Source: an uncultured Eubacteriales bacterium (GTDB lineage Bacteria > Bacillota > Clostridia > Oscillospirales > Oscillospiraceae). Taken from it: a stretch of 12,508 nt of DNA. The stretch is from contig USIZ01000015.1 in NCBI GenBank assembly GCA_900554855.1, positions 1-12,508 of the forward strand, written 5' to 3'. The notes below the pieces were generated by a model. The model was not told the origin of the DNA. It worked only from the letters and a program-made list of their open reading frames with translations, and made no database searches. Each line of letters starts with the position of its first letter. Position 1 is the first letter of the stretch. This document shows, one piece after another, positions 1 through 5,627 of this stretch. Both the position numbers and the translations under genes were made by a program.

Positions 1-1320
1 GAGGCCTTCACCGCCATGCGCGCCCGCGGCGCGATGATTACCGATCTGGCCATTCTGGTCGTGGCCGCCGATGACGGCATCATGCCCCAGACCATTGAGG
101 CCATCAACCACGCCAAGGCCGCCGAAATTCCGATCATTGTCGCCATCAACAAGATGGATAAGCCCGGCGCCAACCCCGACCGCATCATGCAGCAGCTGAC
201 CGAGTACGGTCTGGTGCCTGAGGAGTGGGGCGGCGACACCATTGTCTGCAAGATCTCCGCCAAGACCGGCGACGGCATCGACAACCTGCTGGAGATGATG
301 GTGCTGACCGCCGAGATGCGCGAGCTGAAGGCCAACCCCAACCGCACCGCCAAGGGCGCGGTCATCGAGGCCCGGCTGGAGAAGGGCCGCGGCCCTGTGG
401 CCACCCTGCTGGTTCAGAACGGCACCCTGCATCAGGGCGATATCCTGATCGCCGGCACCGCCGTGGGCCGTGTCCGCGCCATGACCGACTTCCGCGGCAG
501 AAAGCTGAAGGACGCCGGTCCCTCCGTGCCCGTGGAGATCATCGGTATGTCCGAAGTGCCCGAGGCCGGTGACGACTTCTATGTGGTCGCCGACGAGCGC
601 ATGGCCCGCGAGCTGGCCGAGCAGCGCAAGCAGGAGAAGAAGGACGCCATGAACCGCCCGGTGCAGAAGGTCAGTCTGGACGACCTGTTCAGCCAGATCA
701 AGGAGGGCGAGATGAAGAACCTGAACATCATCGTCAAGGCCGATGTTCAGGGCTCTGCCGAGGCCGTCAAGATCTCTCTGGAGAAGCTGAGCAACGAGGA
801 GGTCAACGTTCGGGTCATCCACTGCGCAGTGGGCGCCATCAACGAGAGCGACGTCATGCTGGCCTCCACCTCCAATGCCATCATCGTGGGCTTCAATGTC
901 CGCCCCGACGCTCAGGCCAAGCTGATCGCCGAGCGCGACAAGGTGGATATGCGCATGTACCGCGTCATCTATGAGTGCATCGAGGAGATCGAGTCCGCCA
1001 TGAAGGGTATGCTCGATCCCAAGTTCAAGGAGGTTGAGCTGGGCCGCGTCGAGGTGCGTCAGGTCTACAAGATCACCGGCGTGGGCATCGTGGCCGGCAG
1101 CTATGTGCTGGAGGGCAAGGTCACCCGCAATGCCCAGCTGCGTCTGGTGCGCGACGGCATCGTGATCCACGAGGGCGAGATCGCCTCCCTGCAGCGCTTC
1201 AAGGACAGCGTCAAGGAGGTTGCCGCCGGTTACGAGTGCGGCATTACGCTGGAGAAGTTCTCCGACCTGAAGGTGGGCGACGTCCTCGAGTGCTTCGAGA
1301 TGCAGGAGATTGAACGGTAA
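1..1320 (+). CDS. infB: Translation initiation factor IF-2, C-terminal part (5' end outside window)
   Basis: IF-2 is the GTPase that delivers fMet-tRNA to the 30S subunit and promotes subunit joining. The frame is open from base 1. Its first residues, EAFT, are the tail of the DTPGHEAFT switch II (G3) motif, so the N-terminal region, P-loop and start lie upstream. Visible within the 439 residues are G4 NKMD (residues 50-53), G5 SAK (86-88), a beta-barrel domain II (EARLEKGRGPVATLL, from about 122), domain III (ADVQGSAEAV, about 248-257) and the C-terminal fMet-tRNA-binding barrel (VRQVYKITGVGIVAGSYVLEG region). The stop is TAA at 1318-1320. Family proteins are usually 700-900 residues, so about half is present. 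The truncation is only the window edge; nothing suggests a pseudogene. In the known nusA-infB operon it precedes rbfA, as here. Confidence 0.98.
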   Translation, partial: EAFTAMRARGAMITDLAILVVAADDGIMPQTIEAINHAKAAEIPIIVAINKMDKPGANPDRIMQQLTEYGLVPEEWGGDTIVCKISAKTGDGIDNLLEMMVLTAEMRELKANPNRTAKGAVIEARLEKGRGPVATLLVQNGTLHQGDILIAGTAVGRVRAMTDFRGRKLKDAGPSVPVEIIGMSEVPEAGDDFYVVADERMARELAEQRKQEKKDAMNRPVQKVSLDDLFSQIKEGEMKNLNIIVKADVQGSAEAVKISLEKLSNEEVNVRVIHCAVGAINESDVMLASTSNAIIVGFNVRPDAQAKLIAERDKVDMRMYRVIYECIEEIESAMKGMLDPKFKEVELGRVEVRQVYKITGVGIVAGSYVLEGKVTRNAQLRLVRDGIVIHEGEIASLQRFKDSVKEVAAGYECGITLEKFSDLKVGDVLECFEMQEIER

Positions 1321-1325
1321 TTCCC

Positions 1326-1391
1326 GGAAAACCCGGAGGGGTTTCCTGCAAGGAGATTGCAATTTATTTCCCGCCCTGCGGGGCGGGAAAT
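1326..1391 (+). other. Hairpins in the infB-rbfA gap, without U-tract
   Basis: The 144-nt gap between infB and rbfA starts with a weak hairpin (GGAAA-A-CCC 1326-1334 with GGGTTTCC 1339-1346). A small TGCAA/TTGCA stem follows (1347-1351 with 1357-1361). Then comes a perfect 11-bp stem, 1366-1376 with 1381-1391, with loop TGCG. No T-run follows the strong stem (TCTGTG comes next), so it is not a standard intrinsic terminator. It could stabilise the 3' end of the infB message or mark a processing site. No protein-coding potential is evident. Confidence 0.55.
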
Positions 1392-1406
1392 TCTGTGAAA
1401 CCATAT

Positions 1407-1447
1407 GGCGCAGAATGCAGAATTTCATTCTGCGTTCTGCGCCTTTT
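1407..1447 (+). terminator. Long hairpin plus TTTT just upstream of rbfA (possible terminator or attenuator)
   Basis: A 17-bp stem (1407-1423 with 1427-1443, one T-G wobble) closes a 3-nt TTC loop and is followed by TTTT (1444-1447). This is the layout of an intrinsic terminator. It ends only 17 nt before the rbfA ATG and sits inside an operon that is usually co-transcribed, so partial termination, attenuation or a stability role is more likely than full termination. The arms are made of repeated GCAGAAT/ATTCTGC units, so it may also be a member of a dispersed palindromic repeat family. Folding is read by eye. Confidence 0.5.
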
Positions 1448-1464
1448 CTGATAAGGAGAACATT

Positions 1465-1818
1465 ATGGCAACGAATCGAATCAATCGGATCAATGAGGAC
1501 ATTCAGCGGGAGCTGGCCAGCCTGATCCGCACGGTGAAGGATCCCCGTGTCCACGGCCTGATCTCCATCACTCGGGTGGACACCACCGCCGACCTGCGCT
1601 ACTGCCGGGTCTATGTCAGCATGCTGGATCACAGCGACGTGAAGGAAGTGGTCAAGGGGCTGAAATCCGCCGCGGGCTATCTGCGCCGGGAGCTGGGCCG
1701 GGTGCTCACGCTGCGCTACACCCCGGAGCTGCAGTTCATCGAGGACGACTCCATTGAGCGCGGCGTGCGGATGGTCAGCATGATCGACCGCGTTCTGGAG
1801 GAGGACGAGGAGAAGTGA
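1465..1818 (+). CDS. rbfA: Ribosome-binding factor A
   Basis: RbfA is a small KH-fold protein that binds the immature 30S subunit near the 5' end of 16S rRNA and helps 16S maturation, notably in the cold. The 117-residue product has the family signature: an N-terminal helix RINRINEDIQRELASLI, then VKDPRV, ISITRVDTTADLRYCRVYVS, and a C-terminal helical segment ELQFIEDDSIERGVRM. I chose ATG 1465 because AAGGAGA at 1453-1459 precedes it at a good spacing. An in-frame ATG at 1405 would place its extra codons through the terminator-like hairpin and has no ribosome binding site. The stop codon overlaps the GTG start of the next gene (GTGA), suggesting translational coupling. Confidence 0.96.
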   Translation: MATNRINRINEDIQRELASLIRTVKDPRVHGLISITRVDTTADLRYCRVYVSMLDHSDVKEVVKGLKSAAGYLRRELGRVLTLRYTPELQFIEDDSIERGVRMVSMIDRVLEEDEEK

Positions 1819-2765
1819 CAGAACTGGAATGCGCCCAGTGGCTGAAGACGCGGGACCGGTTTCTGATCCTGACCCACGTCCGCCCGGATGGCGACACCCT
1901 GGGCTCCGCCGGAGGTCTGGCGCTGGCTCTGCGGGAGCTGGGCAAGACGGCTCATGTCCTCTACAACCCGGGGATCACCGAGACCTACGCCGACTATATG
2001 ACCGGCCTGTGGGCGCCGGAGGACTTTGTGCCCGAGCACATCGTAGCGGTGGACATCGCCACCGAGAATTTGCTCCCGGATGCGGCGCTGGCCTATCGGG
2101 GGAAGAGTGAGATCTGCATCGACCATCATCCCTCCAACGAGTTCTACGCGGGGGAGACCTGTCTGGACGCCGGGGCGGCGGCCTGCGGAGAGATCATCTA
2201 CCGCATTTGCCGGGCGCTGGACGTTATGAACGCCGCCATTGCGAAGCAGCTCTATATCGCCATCACCACCGACTGCGGCTGCTTTGTCTACAACAACACC
2301 ACGCCGGAGACCCACCGCATCGCGGCGGAGCTGATGACCTACGGCGATTTCTGGCAGCAGGTCAACCGGAACTGCTTCCAGACCGTCTCTCTCAAGACGA
2401 TCCGGCTCCAGAACCGCCTGCTGGAGAGCATGGAGTTCTATGATGACGGCCATCTGGCCGTCGGCGCCATCTCTCAGAAGGATATGGACGAGCTTCAGGC
2501 CAGCCAGGGCGACAGCGAGGAACTGGCCGCCTGGGCGAAGAAAATCCAGGGCGTCAATGTCTCTGCCACCCTCCGCCAGTTGGACGAGCGGGTGTGGAAG
2601 GTCAGTCTGCGCACCGACGGCAGCCTGAACGCCACGAAGGCCTGCGGCATTCTGGGCGGCGGCGGCCACGCGGCGGCGGCGGGCGCAACCATGCGCGATG
2701 TGGACGAGGCGGAGGCCCGGGCCAAGGTGCTGGCGGCCATCCGCGCCGTGCAGCAGGAGGGATGA
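1815..2765 (+). CDS. nrnA: DHH/DHHA1 phosphoesterase, NrnA-like oligoribonuclease / pAp phosphatase
   Basis: A 316-residue DHH-superfamily phosphoesterase. Motifs in order: HVRPDGD (residues 21-27, motif I), VAVD (Asp80), DHH (103-105), TDCGCF with Asp153, and the DHHA1-domain substrate-binding GGGGH (281-285). Together these give the residues expected to bind two metals (usually Mn2+). NrnA degrades nano-RNAs of 2-5 nt, and family members also dephosphorylate pAp. Both activities, and turnover of cyclic dinucleotide products by relatives, are family knowledge rather than shown here. The motif IV stretch is TDCGCF where TDTGSF is common; the Asp is kept. It starts with GTG overlapping the rbfA stop and ends 1 nt before truB. 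The position between rbfA and truB is typical of Firmicutes. Confidence 0.9.
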   Translation: MTELECAQWLKTRDRFLILTHVRPDGDTLGSAGGLALALRELGKTAHVLYNPGITETYADYMTGLWAPEDFVPEHIVAVDIATENLLPDAALAYRGKSEICIDHHPSNEFYAGETCLDAGAAACGEIIYRICRALDVMNAAIAKQLYIAITTDCGCFVYNNTTPETHRIAAELMTYGDFWQQVNRNCFQTVSLKTIRLQNRLLESMEFYDDGHLAVGAISQKDMDELQASQGDSEELAAWAKKIQGVNVSATLRQLDERVWKVSLRTDGSLNATKACGILGGGGHAAAAGATMRDVDEAEARAKVLAAIRAVQQEG

Positions 2766-2766
2766 A

Positions 2767-3645
2767 ATGCCGGACGGGATCATCATTGTAGACAAGCCCC
2801 AGGACTGGACGAGCATGGACGTGTGTGCCAAGCTCCGCCGGGTCATGGGGGAGCGGCGGGTCGGCCACGCCGGCACACTGGATCCGCTGGCCACCGGCGT
2901 CCTGCCCGTGTTTGTGGGCCGGGCGACCCGGGCGGTGGAGTTCGCCGAACGGGGCGAAAAGGAATATATCGCCACCCTGCGGCTGGGCGTGGTCACGGAT
3001 ACGCAGGATGTGACCGGCACTGTGCTGGAAGAGCACTCGGCGCAGGTGAGCCGGGCAGAGCTGGAGGCCGTCCTGCCCCGATTCACCGGGGAGATCCAGC
3101 AGATCCCGCCCATGTACTCCGCGCTGAAGCAGAACGGCAAGAAGCTCTATGAGCTGGCCCGGCAGGGGAAGACCGTGGAGCGCAAGCCCCGGAACATTAC
3201 AATCTCCGGGCTGGAGGTGCTGGAACAGCAGTCCGGGCGGGAGTTCCTGCTGCGGGTGCGCTGTTCCAAGGGCACCTATATCCGTACCCTGTGCCACGAC
3301 ATCGGTCAGGCGCTGGGCTGCGGAGGCGTTATGGCCACCCTGCGGCGCACCATGGCCGCCGGGTTTGACCTCAGTCAGGCGGTCACGATGGACGAGATCC
3401 TGAGCGCGGAAAACGCCCCGGCGCTGCTGCTCAGCGTGGACTCCTATTTCGGTGATTACCCGGCGGTGAACATCTCCGGCGAGGCGGAGCGGCGGTGCCG
3501 CAACGGCAACCGGTTCCCCTCCAAAGGAGAGGATGGCCGGTTCCGGGTCTACGGCGAGAGCGGCGAGTTTTTGATGCTGGGGGAGCGGAAGGACGGCGTC
3601 ATGTCCACCGTCAAGAGCTTCTTCGCGCCGCCGGAGCAGAAATAA
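2767..3645 (+). CDS. truB: tRNA pseudouridine(55) synthase
   Basis: TruB converts U55 of the T-loop of elongator tRNAs to pseudouridine and also acts as a tRNA folding chaperone. The 292-residue protein has the family pattern: IIIVDKPQDWTS at the N-terminus, GHAGTLDPLATGVLP with the catalytic Asp39, QIPPMYSALKQNGKKLYELAR (about 112-132), and KGTYIRTLCHDIG (168-180). The C-terminal about 80 residues form a short, less conserved domain. ATG 2767 is supported by AGGAGG at 2755-2760 inside the end of nrnA, 6 nt upstream, and the conserved DKP motif begins about nine residues in. Longer in-frame starts would run back into nrnA and are not needed. Confidence 0.97.
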   Translation: MPDGIIIVDKPQDWTSMDVCAKLRRVMGERRVGHAGTLDPLATGVLPVFVGRATRAVEFAERGEKEYIATLRLGVVTDTQDVTGTVLEEHSAQVSRAELEAVLPRFTGEIQQIPPMYSALKQNGKKLYELARQGKTVERKPRNITISGLEVLEQQSGREFLLRVRCSKGTYIRTLCHDIGQALGCGGVMATLRRTMAAGFDLSQAVTMDEILSAENAPALLLSVDSYFGDYPAVNISGEAERRCRNGNRFPSKGEDGRFRVYGESGEFLMLGERKDGVMSTVKSFFAPPEQK

Positions 3646-3673
3646 AAGAGAAACCATCGTTTCCATCAGGGAG

Positions 3674-4585
3674 ATGTTTGATTTGAACCAAGAGACAAAA
3701 CGGGTGATCGCGCTGGGCTTCTTCGACGGAGTTCATCTCGGCCACGGGGCGCTGCTGCGCCGGGTGGCCGAGGTCGCCAAGGCGGAACATGCCGTGGCGG
3801 CGGCGTTCACCTTCGACAAGCACCCGGCCTCGGAGATCCTGGGCCGTCAGATCCCGCTGCTCAGCACCCCGGCGGACCGGGAGGGACTCATGGAGCGCTA
3901 TTACGGCATTCAGGAGGTGCAGATCGGCCAGTTTGACCGGATGATGCGGATGCCGTGGCGGGATTTTGTCACGGAATACCTCCGGAAGGAGCTGGGCGTC
4001 GTCCACGTGGTGGCCGGCCACGACTTCCACTTCGGCTATCGGGGCGAGGGCAATCCGGCCCGGCTCCAGCAGCTGTGCGCCGAGCTGGGCATCGGATGCG
4101 ACATCATTCACAAGGTGGAGTTGGACGGCATCACCGTGTCCTCCACCTATATCCGCACCCTGGTCGCACAGGGGGAGATGGGCCGGGCCATGGAATTTCT
4201 GGGCCACCCCCATGTGTTCACCGGCGAGGTGGTGCATGGAAAACAGCTGGGGCGCACCATCGGCTTCCCCACGGCCAACCTGATCCTGCCGCCGGAGATC
4301 ATCGTGCCCGCCCACGGCGTTTACGCTACAAAGGTGATCACGCCGGACGGGGAGAGCCACATGGCCGTCACCAATGTGGGTCGCCGCCCCACCATCGACG
4401 ACGGCGACCAGATCACCGTCGAGCCGTGGATCCTCGACTTTGACGGCGATCTCTATGGCCAGCCCATCCGGGTGGAATTTTACGAGCACCTTCGGAGTGA
4501 GCAGAAGTTTGGCTCGCTGGAGGAGCTCACCGCCATGGTTCACCGCAATGGGGAGCAGACCCGGGCGTATTTTGAACGGAGATAA
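3674..4585 (+). CDS. ribF: Bifunctional riboflavin kinase / FMN adenylyltransferase (FAD synthetase)
   Basis: RibF phosphorylates riboflavin to FMN and adenylates FMN to FAD. In the 303-residue product the N-terminal nucleotidyltransferase domain shows GFFDGVHLGH (15-24), GHDFHFG (115-121) and SSTYIR (156-161). The C-terminal riboflavin kinase domain shows GKQLGRTIGFPTAN (189-202), NVGRRPT (234-240) and the likely catalytic Glu250 in TVEPWILDF. Start choice is uncertain: GGGAG (3669-3673) directly abuts ATG 3674, which is poor spacing, whereas the in-frame TTG at 3683 would sit 9 nt downstream. The true start may therefore be TTG, giving 300 residues. It lies 28 nt after truB and ends the operon before a strong terminator. 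In many bacteria rpsO follows ribF; here it does not. Confidence 0.96.
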   Translation: MFDLNQETKRVIALGFFDGVHLGHGALLRRVAEVAKAEHAVAAAFTFDKHPASEILGRQIPLLSTPADREGLMERYYGIQEVQIGQFDRMMRMPWRDFVTEYLRKELGVVHVVAGHDFHFGYRGEGNPARLQQLCAELGIGCDIIHKVELDGITVSSTYIRTLVAQGEMGRAMEFLGHPHVFTGEVVHGKQLGRTIGFPTANLILPPEIIVPAHGVYATKVITPDGESHMAVTNVGRRPTIDDGDQITVEPWILDFDGDLYGQPIRVEFYEHLRSEQKFGSLEELTAMVHRNGEQTRAYFERR

Positions 4586-4609
4586 CATTATATATAATAT
4601 ATATAATGT
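4585..4609. repeat. 25-nt AT-rich perfect palindrome overlapping the ribF stop codon
   Basis: Twelve-base arms around a single central base, almost entirely A and T (core TATATAATATATATA), starting at the last base of the ribF stop codon. It contains two TATAAT hexamers on the plus strand (4593-4598, 4602-4607) and, by symmetry, the same on the minus strand. It is very unlike the GC-rich surroundings and lies 7 nt before the terminator stem. It could melt easily, form a weak hairpin, or bind a dimeric protein; none of these can be decided here. Confidence 0.6.
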
Positions 4610-4616
4610 ATGGGCG

Positions 4617-4654
4617 AAGGAAGCGTGCGGACGGTGTCCGCACGCTTCCTTTTT
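4617..4654 (+). terminator. Intrinsic terminator ending the infB-ribF operon
   Basis: A perfect 16-bp stem, 4617-4632 with 4636-4651, has a 3-nt GGT loop and is followed by TTTTT (4650-4654, partly within the stem). It lies 31 nt after the ribF stop. On the minus strand there is only TT after the stem, so it should terminate mainly plus-strand transcription. Confidence 0.93.
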
Positions 4655-4677
4655 GATCTGATGCGGTACTGATTTGC

Positions 4678-4706
4678 TGTCGTTCTGAGCAAAGCGAAGG
4701 ATCTTA
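4678..4706. repeat. Single copy of a TTCTGAGC...GCGAAGGATCTT-type interspersed repeat
   Basis: The stretch TTCTGAGCAAAGCGAAGGAT (4683-4702), preceded by TGTCG, closely resembles the CATTCTGAGCGAAGCGAAGRATCT element that I recall as scattered between genes in many unrelated bacterial genomes. GCnnnGC and AGCG segments give it weak internal symmetry. It lies directly after the terminator in a gene-free region, which is the usual setting of such elements. Assignment is from memory of the motif; only one copy is in this window. Confidence 0.5.
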
Positions 4707-4775
4707 AAACACGCGCCCCAGACTGAAGATAAGAAGGTGCGTGCGGTGAATTTCTTCAGTCTGCGGCCTTAAAAC
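4703..4775. repeat. Hairpin element bounded by 8-bp direct repeats CTTAAAAC
   Basis: CAGACTGAAGA (4719-4729) and its perfect inverted copy (4753-4763) form an 11-bp stem around a 23-nt loop. The hairpin is enclosed by two exact copies of CTTAAAAC (4703-4710 and 4768-4775), so the enclosed 57 bp look like a small insertion with target-site duplication. No transposase or long terminal inverted repeat is present. Chance formation of an 8-bp repeat this close is possible. Confidence 0.45.
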
Positions 4776-4824
4776 GGAAGGAAACTGCGCCTGTCTATCT
4801 TTTGCCCAAAAGAAGCGCACTGAA

Positions 4825-4856
4825 TTTGCGGGAAACTGGCGAATATTTTCCGCAAA
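4825..4856. other. Inverted repeat directly upstream of the rpsJ promoter
   Basis: TTTGCGGGAAA (4825-4835) pairs with TTTTCCGCAAA (4846-4856), 11 bp with one G-T, around a 10-nt spacer. It ends 6 bp before the -35 hexamer, and its right arm runs into an A-tract (4854-4859) placed like an UP element. It could be an operator for a dimeric regulator or only an UP element; no U-run follows, so it is not a plus-strand terminator. Confidence 0.4.
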
Positions 4857-4862
4857 AAATGG

Positions 4863-4892
4863 TTGACGTATGGGTAGGTTTTGATGTATTAT
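4863..4892 (+). promoter_or_regulatory. Sigma-A-like promoter of the S10-spc ribosomal protein operon
   Basis: TTGACG (4863-4868) and TATTAT (4887-4892) are 18 bp apart, near the housekeeping consensus, with an A-rich run (4854-4859) just upstream of the -35 box. Transcription would start around 4899, giving an untranslated leader of about 280 nt before rpsJ. It is the only good promoter I see between the ribF terminator and rpsJ. Confidence 0.72.
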
Positions 4893-4898
4893 TATCTA

Positions 4899-5179
4899 GC
4901 GCCTGTATGGGCGCACTGCGATGATGCGGGAGATTGCGGCGTCAAAAACCGGTAACTTCCGCGGAGTATGTCCGGACTGGATCTGGGCGGCTGAGGATTT
5001 CTCCACTGTGCCAAAGCGATGTATATCGCCGCGGTCTGGAGGATCGGCCGGCTCACTGCGCCGGCTTTCCTTATGACCCGGAGTGATACACCCGGCTAAG
5101 CGGATAAAACCAGCAGCCAGTTCGGAGCCAATTCGGCCCATGTACAACAGTACGAAATAATAAGGAGGAAAACCCACAA
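4899..5179 (+). promoter_or_regulatory. Structured 5' leader of the S10 operon with possible attenuator
   Basis: No convincing gene lies here. Helices visible by eye: GCGCC/GGCGC (4899-4903 with 4910-4914) at the predicted 5' end; TTGCGG/CCGCGG (4934-4939 with 4959-4964); a 9-bp helix TCCGGACTG/CGGTCTGGA (4971-4979 with 5032-5040) enclosing GCGAT/ATCGC (5016-5020 with 5025-5029); and GCCGGC/GCCGGC (5047-5052 with 5060-5065) followed by TTTCCTTA. The last resembles a weak terminator, and CCGGC at 5092-5096 could compete for one arm. In E. coli the S10 leader is controlled by L4 through attenuation and translation. Whether this leader responds to L4, S10 or nothing is unknown; I recognise no specific binding motif. 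The rpsJ Shine-Dalgarno is AAGGAGG at 5162-5168. Confidence 0.55.
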
Positions 5180-5488
5180 ATGGCTAACGAAAGCATTCGC
5201 ATCCGGCTGAAGGCTTATGACCATCAGCTCATCGACCAGAGTGCAGAGAAGATCGTCGAGACCGCCAAGCGCACCGGCGCTGCCGTCTCCGGCCCCATCC
5301 CTCTGCCCACCAAGCGTGAGATCGTCACCATCCTGCGTGCCACTCACAAGTACAAGGATTCCCGTGAGCAGTTCGAGCGCCGCACTCACAAGCGTCTCGT
5401 CGACATCCAGAATCCCTCTCCCAAGACGGTCGAGGCCCTGATGAGCCTGCAGCTTCCCGCCGGTGTGGAGATCGAGATCAAGCTCTGA
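5180..5488 (+). CDS. rpsJ: 30S ribosomal protein S10
   Basis: S10 sits in the head of the 30S subunit and, as NusE, also works with NusB in transcription antitermination. The 102-residue product is full length for the family and contains IRIRLKAYDHQLIDQSA, GPIPLPTKRE and REQFERRTHKRLVDI, all diagnostic. ATG 5180 follows AAGGAGG (5162-5168) with an 11-nt spacer, slightly long. It is the first gene of the S10 operon here, separated from the infB operon by a terminator and its own promoter. The gap to rplC is 139 nt, unlike the tight spacing that follows, so S10 output may be set partly separately. Confidence 0.98.
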   Translation: MANESIRIRLKAYDHQLIDQSAEKIVETAKRTGAAVSGPIPLPTKREIVTILRATHKYKDSREQFERRTHKRLVDIQNPSPKTVEALMSLQLPAGVEIEIKL

Positions 5489-5554
5489 TCACACCCCATT
5501 ATTACTTCCGTTGTACCCGCTTCCTGCCCGCCTGATCGAGGGCAGGGGGGTCAC

Positions 5555-5597
5555 GTCAGCAGAGCAATGGCCAGCCCAATGAGCCAACTCTCCTGAC
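5555..5597 (+). promoter_or_regulatory. Hairpin in the rpsJ-rplC intergenic leader
   Basis: The 139-nt rpsJ-rplC gap holds no gene. A composite hairpin reads GTCAG-c-AGAG-caa-TGGC, an 11-nt loop, then GCCA-a-CTCT-c-CTGAC (5555-5571 with 5583-5597), three short stems separated by small internal loops. Upstream lies another stem, CCTGCCC/GGGCAGG (5523-5529 with 5540-5546), with a 10-nt loop and no U-run. The structures end just before the rplC ribosome-binding element. A control element for rplC onward is an inference; no known binding site was recognised. Confidence 0.5.
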
Positions 5598-5600
5598 CAA

Positions 5601-5617
5601 TAACCTTTACAAGGAGG
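5601..5617 (+). repeat. 17-nt ribosome-binding element, copy 1 (before rplC)
   Basis: TAACCTTTACAAGGAGG is identical to 12157-12173 before rpsH. It includes a perfect Shine-Dalgarno AAGGAGG, 10 nt from the rplC ATG. CCTT can pair with AAGG across a TAC loop, which would partly hide the Shine-Dalgarno. The two copies occur only after the two long structured gaps of the cluster. Confidence 0.8.
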
Positions 5618-5627
5618 AAAACACCAA

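Noticed and set aside
1..1320. infB as a broken gene
   Set aside because: It lacks its N-terminus only because the window begins inside the G3 motif; the rest is intact.
1405..1464. Upstream in-frame ATG giving a 20-residue longer RbfA
   Set aside because: The extra codons fall through the 17-bp hairpin, lack a Shine-Dalgarno, and the family start fits ATG 1465.
1716..3140. Long minus-strand open frame opposite rbfA/nrnA/truB
   Set aside because: It is antisense to three recognised genes; high GC at third positions opens such frames by chance. No ribosome binding site or family signature.
4921..5076. Possible 51-residue leader peptide starting ATGATG in the S10 leader
   Set aside because: No Shine-Dalgarno before it, no recognisable motif, and it runs through paired leader segments. 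Conservation would be needed to revive it.
5019..5099. Possible 26-residue upstream reading frame in the S10 leader
   Set aside because: No ribosome binding site; its start lies inside the GCGAT/ATCGC hairpin.
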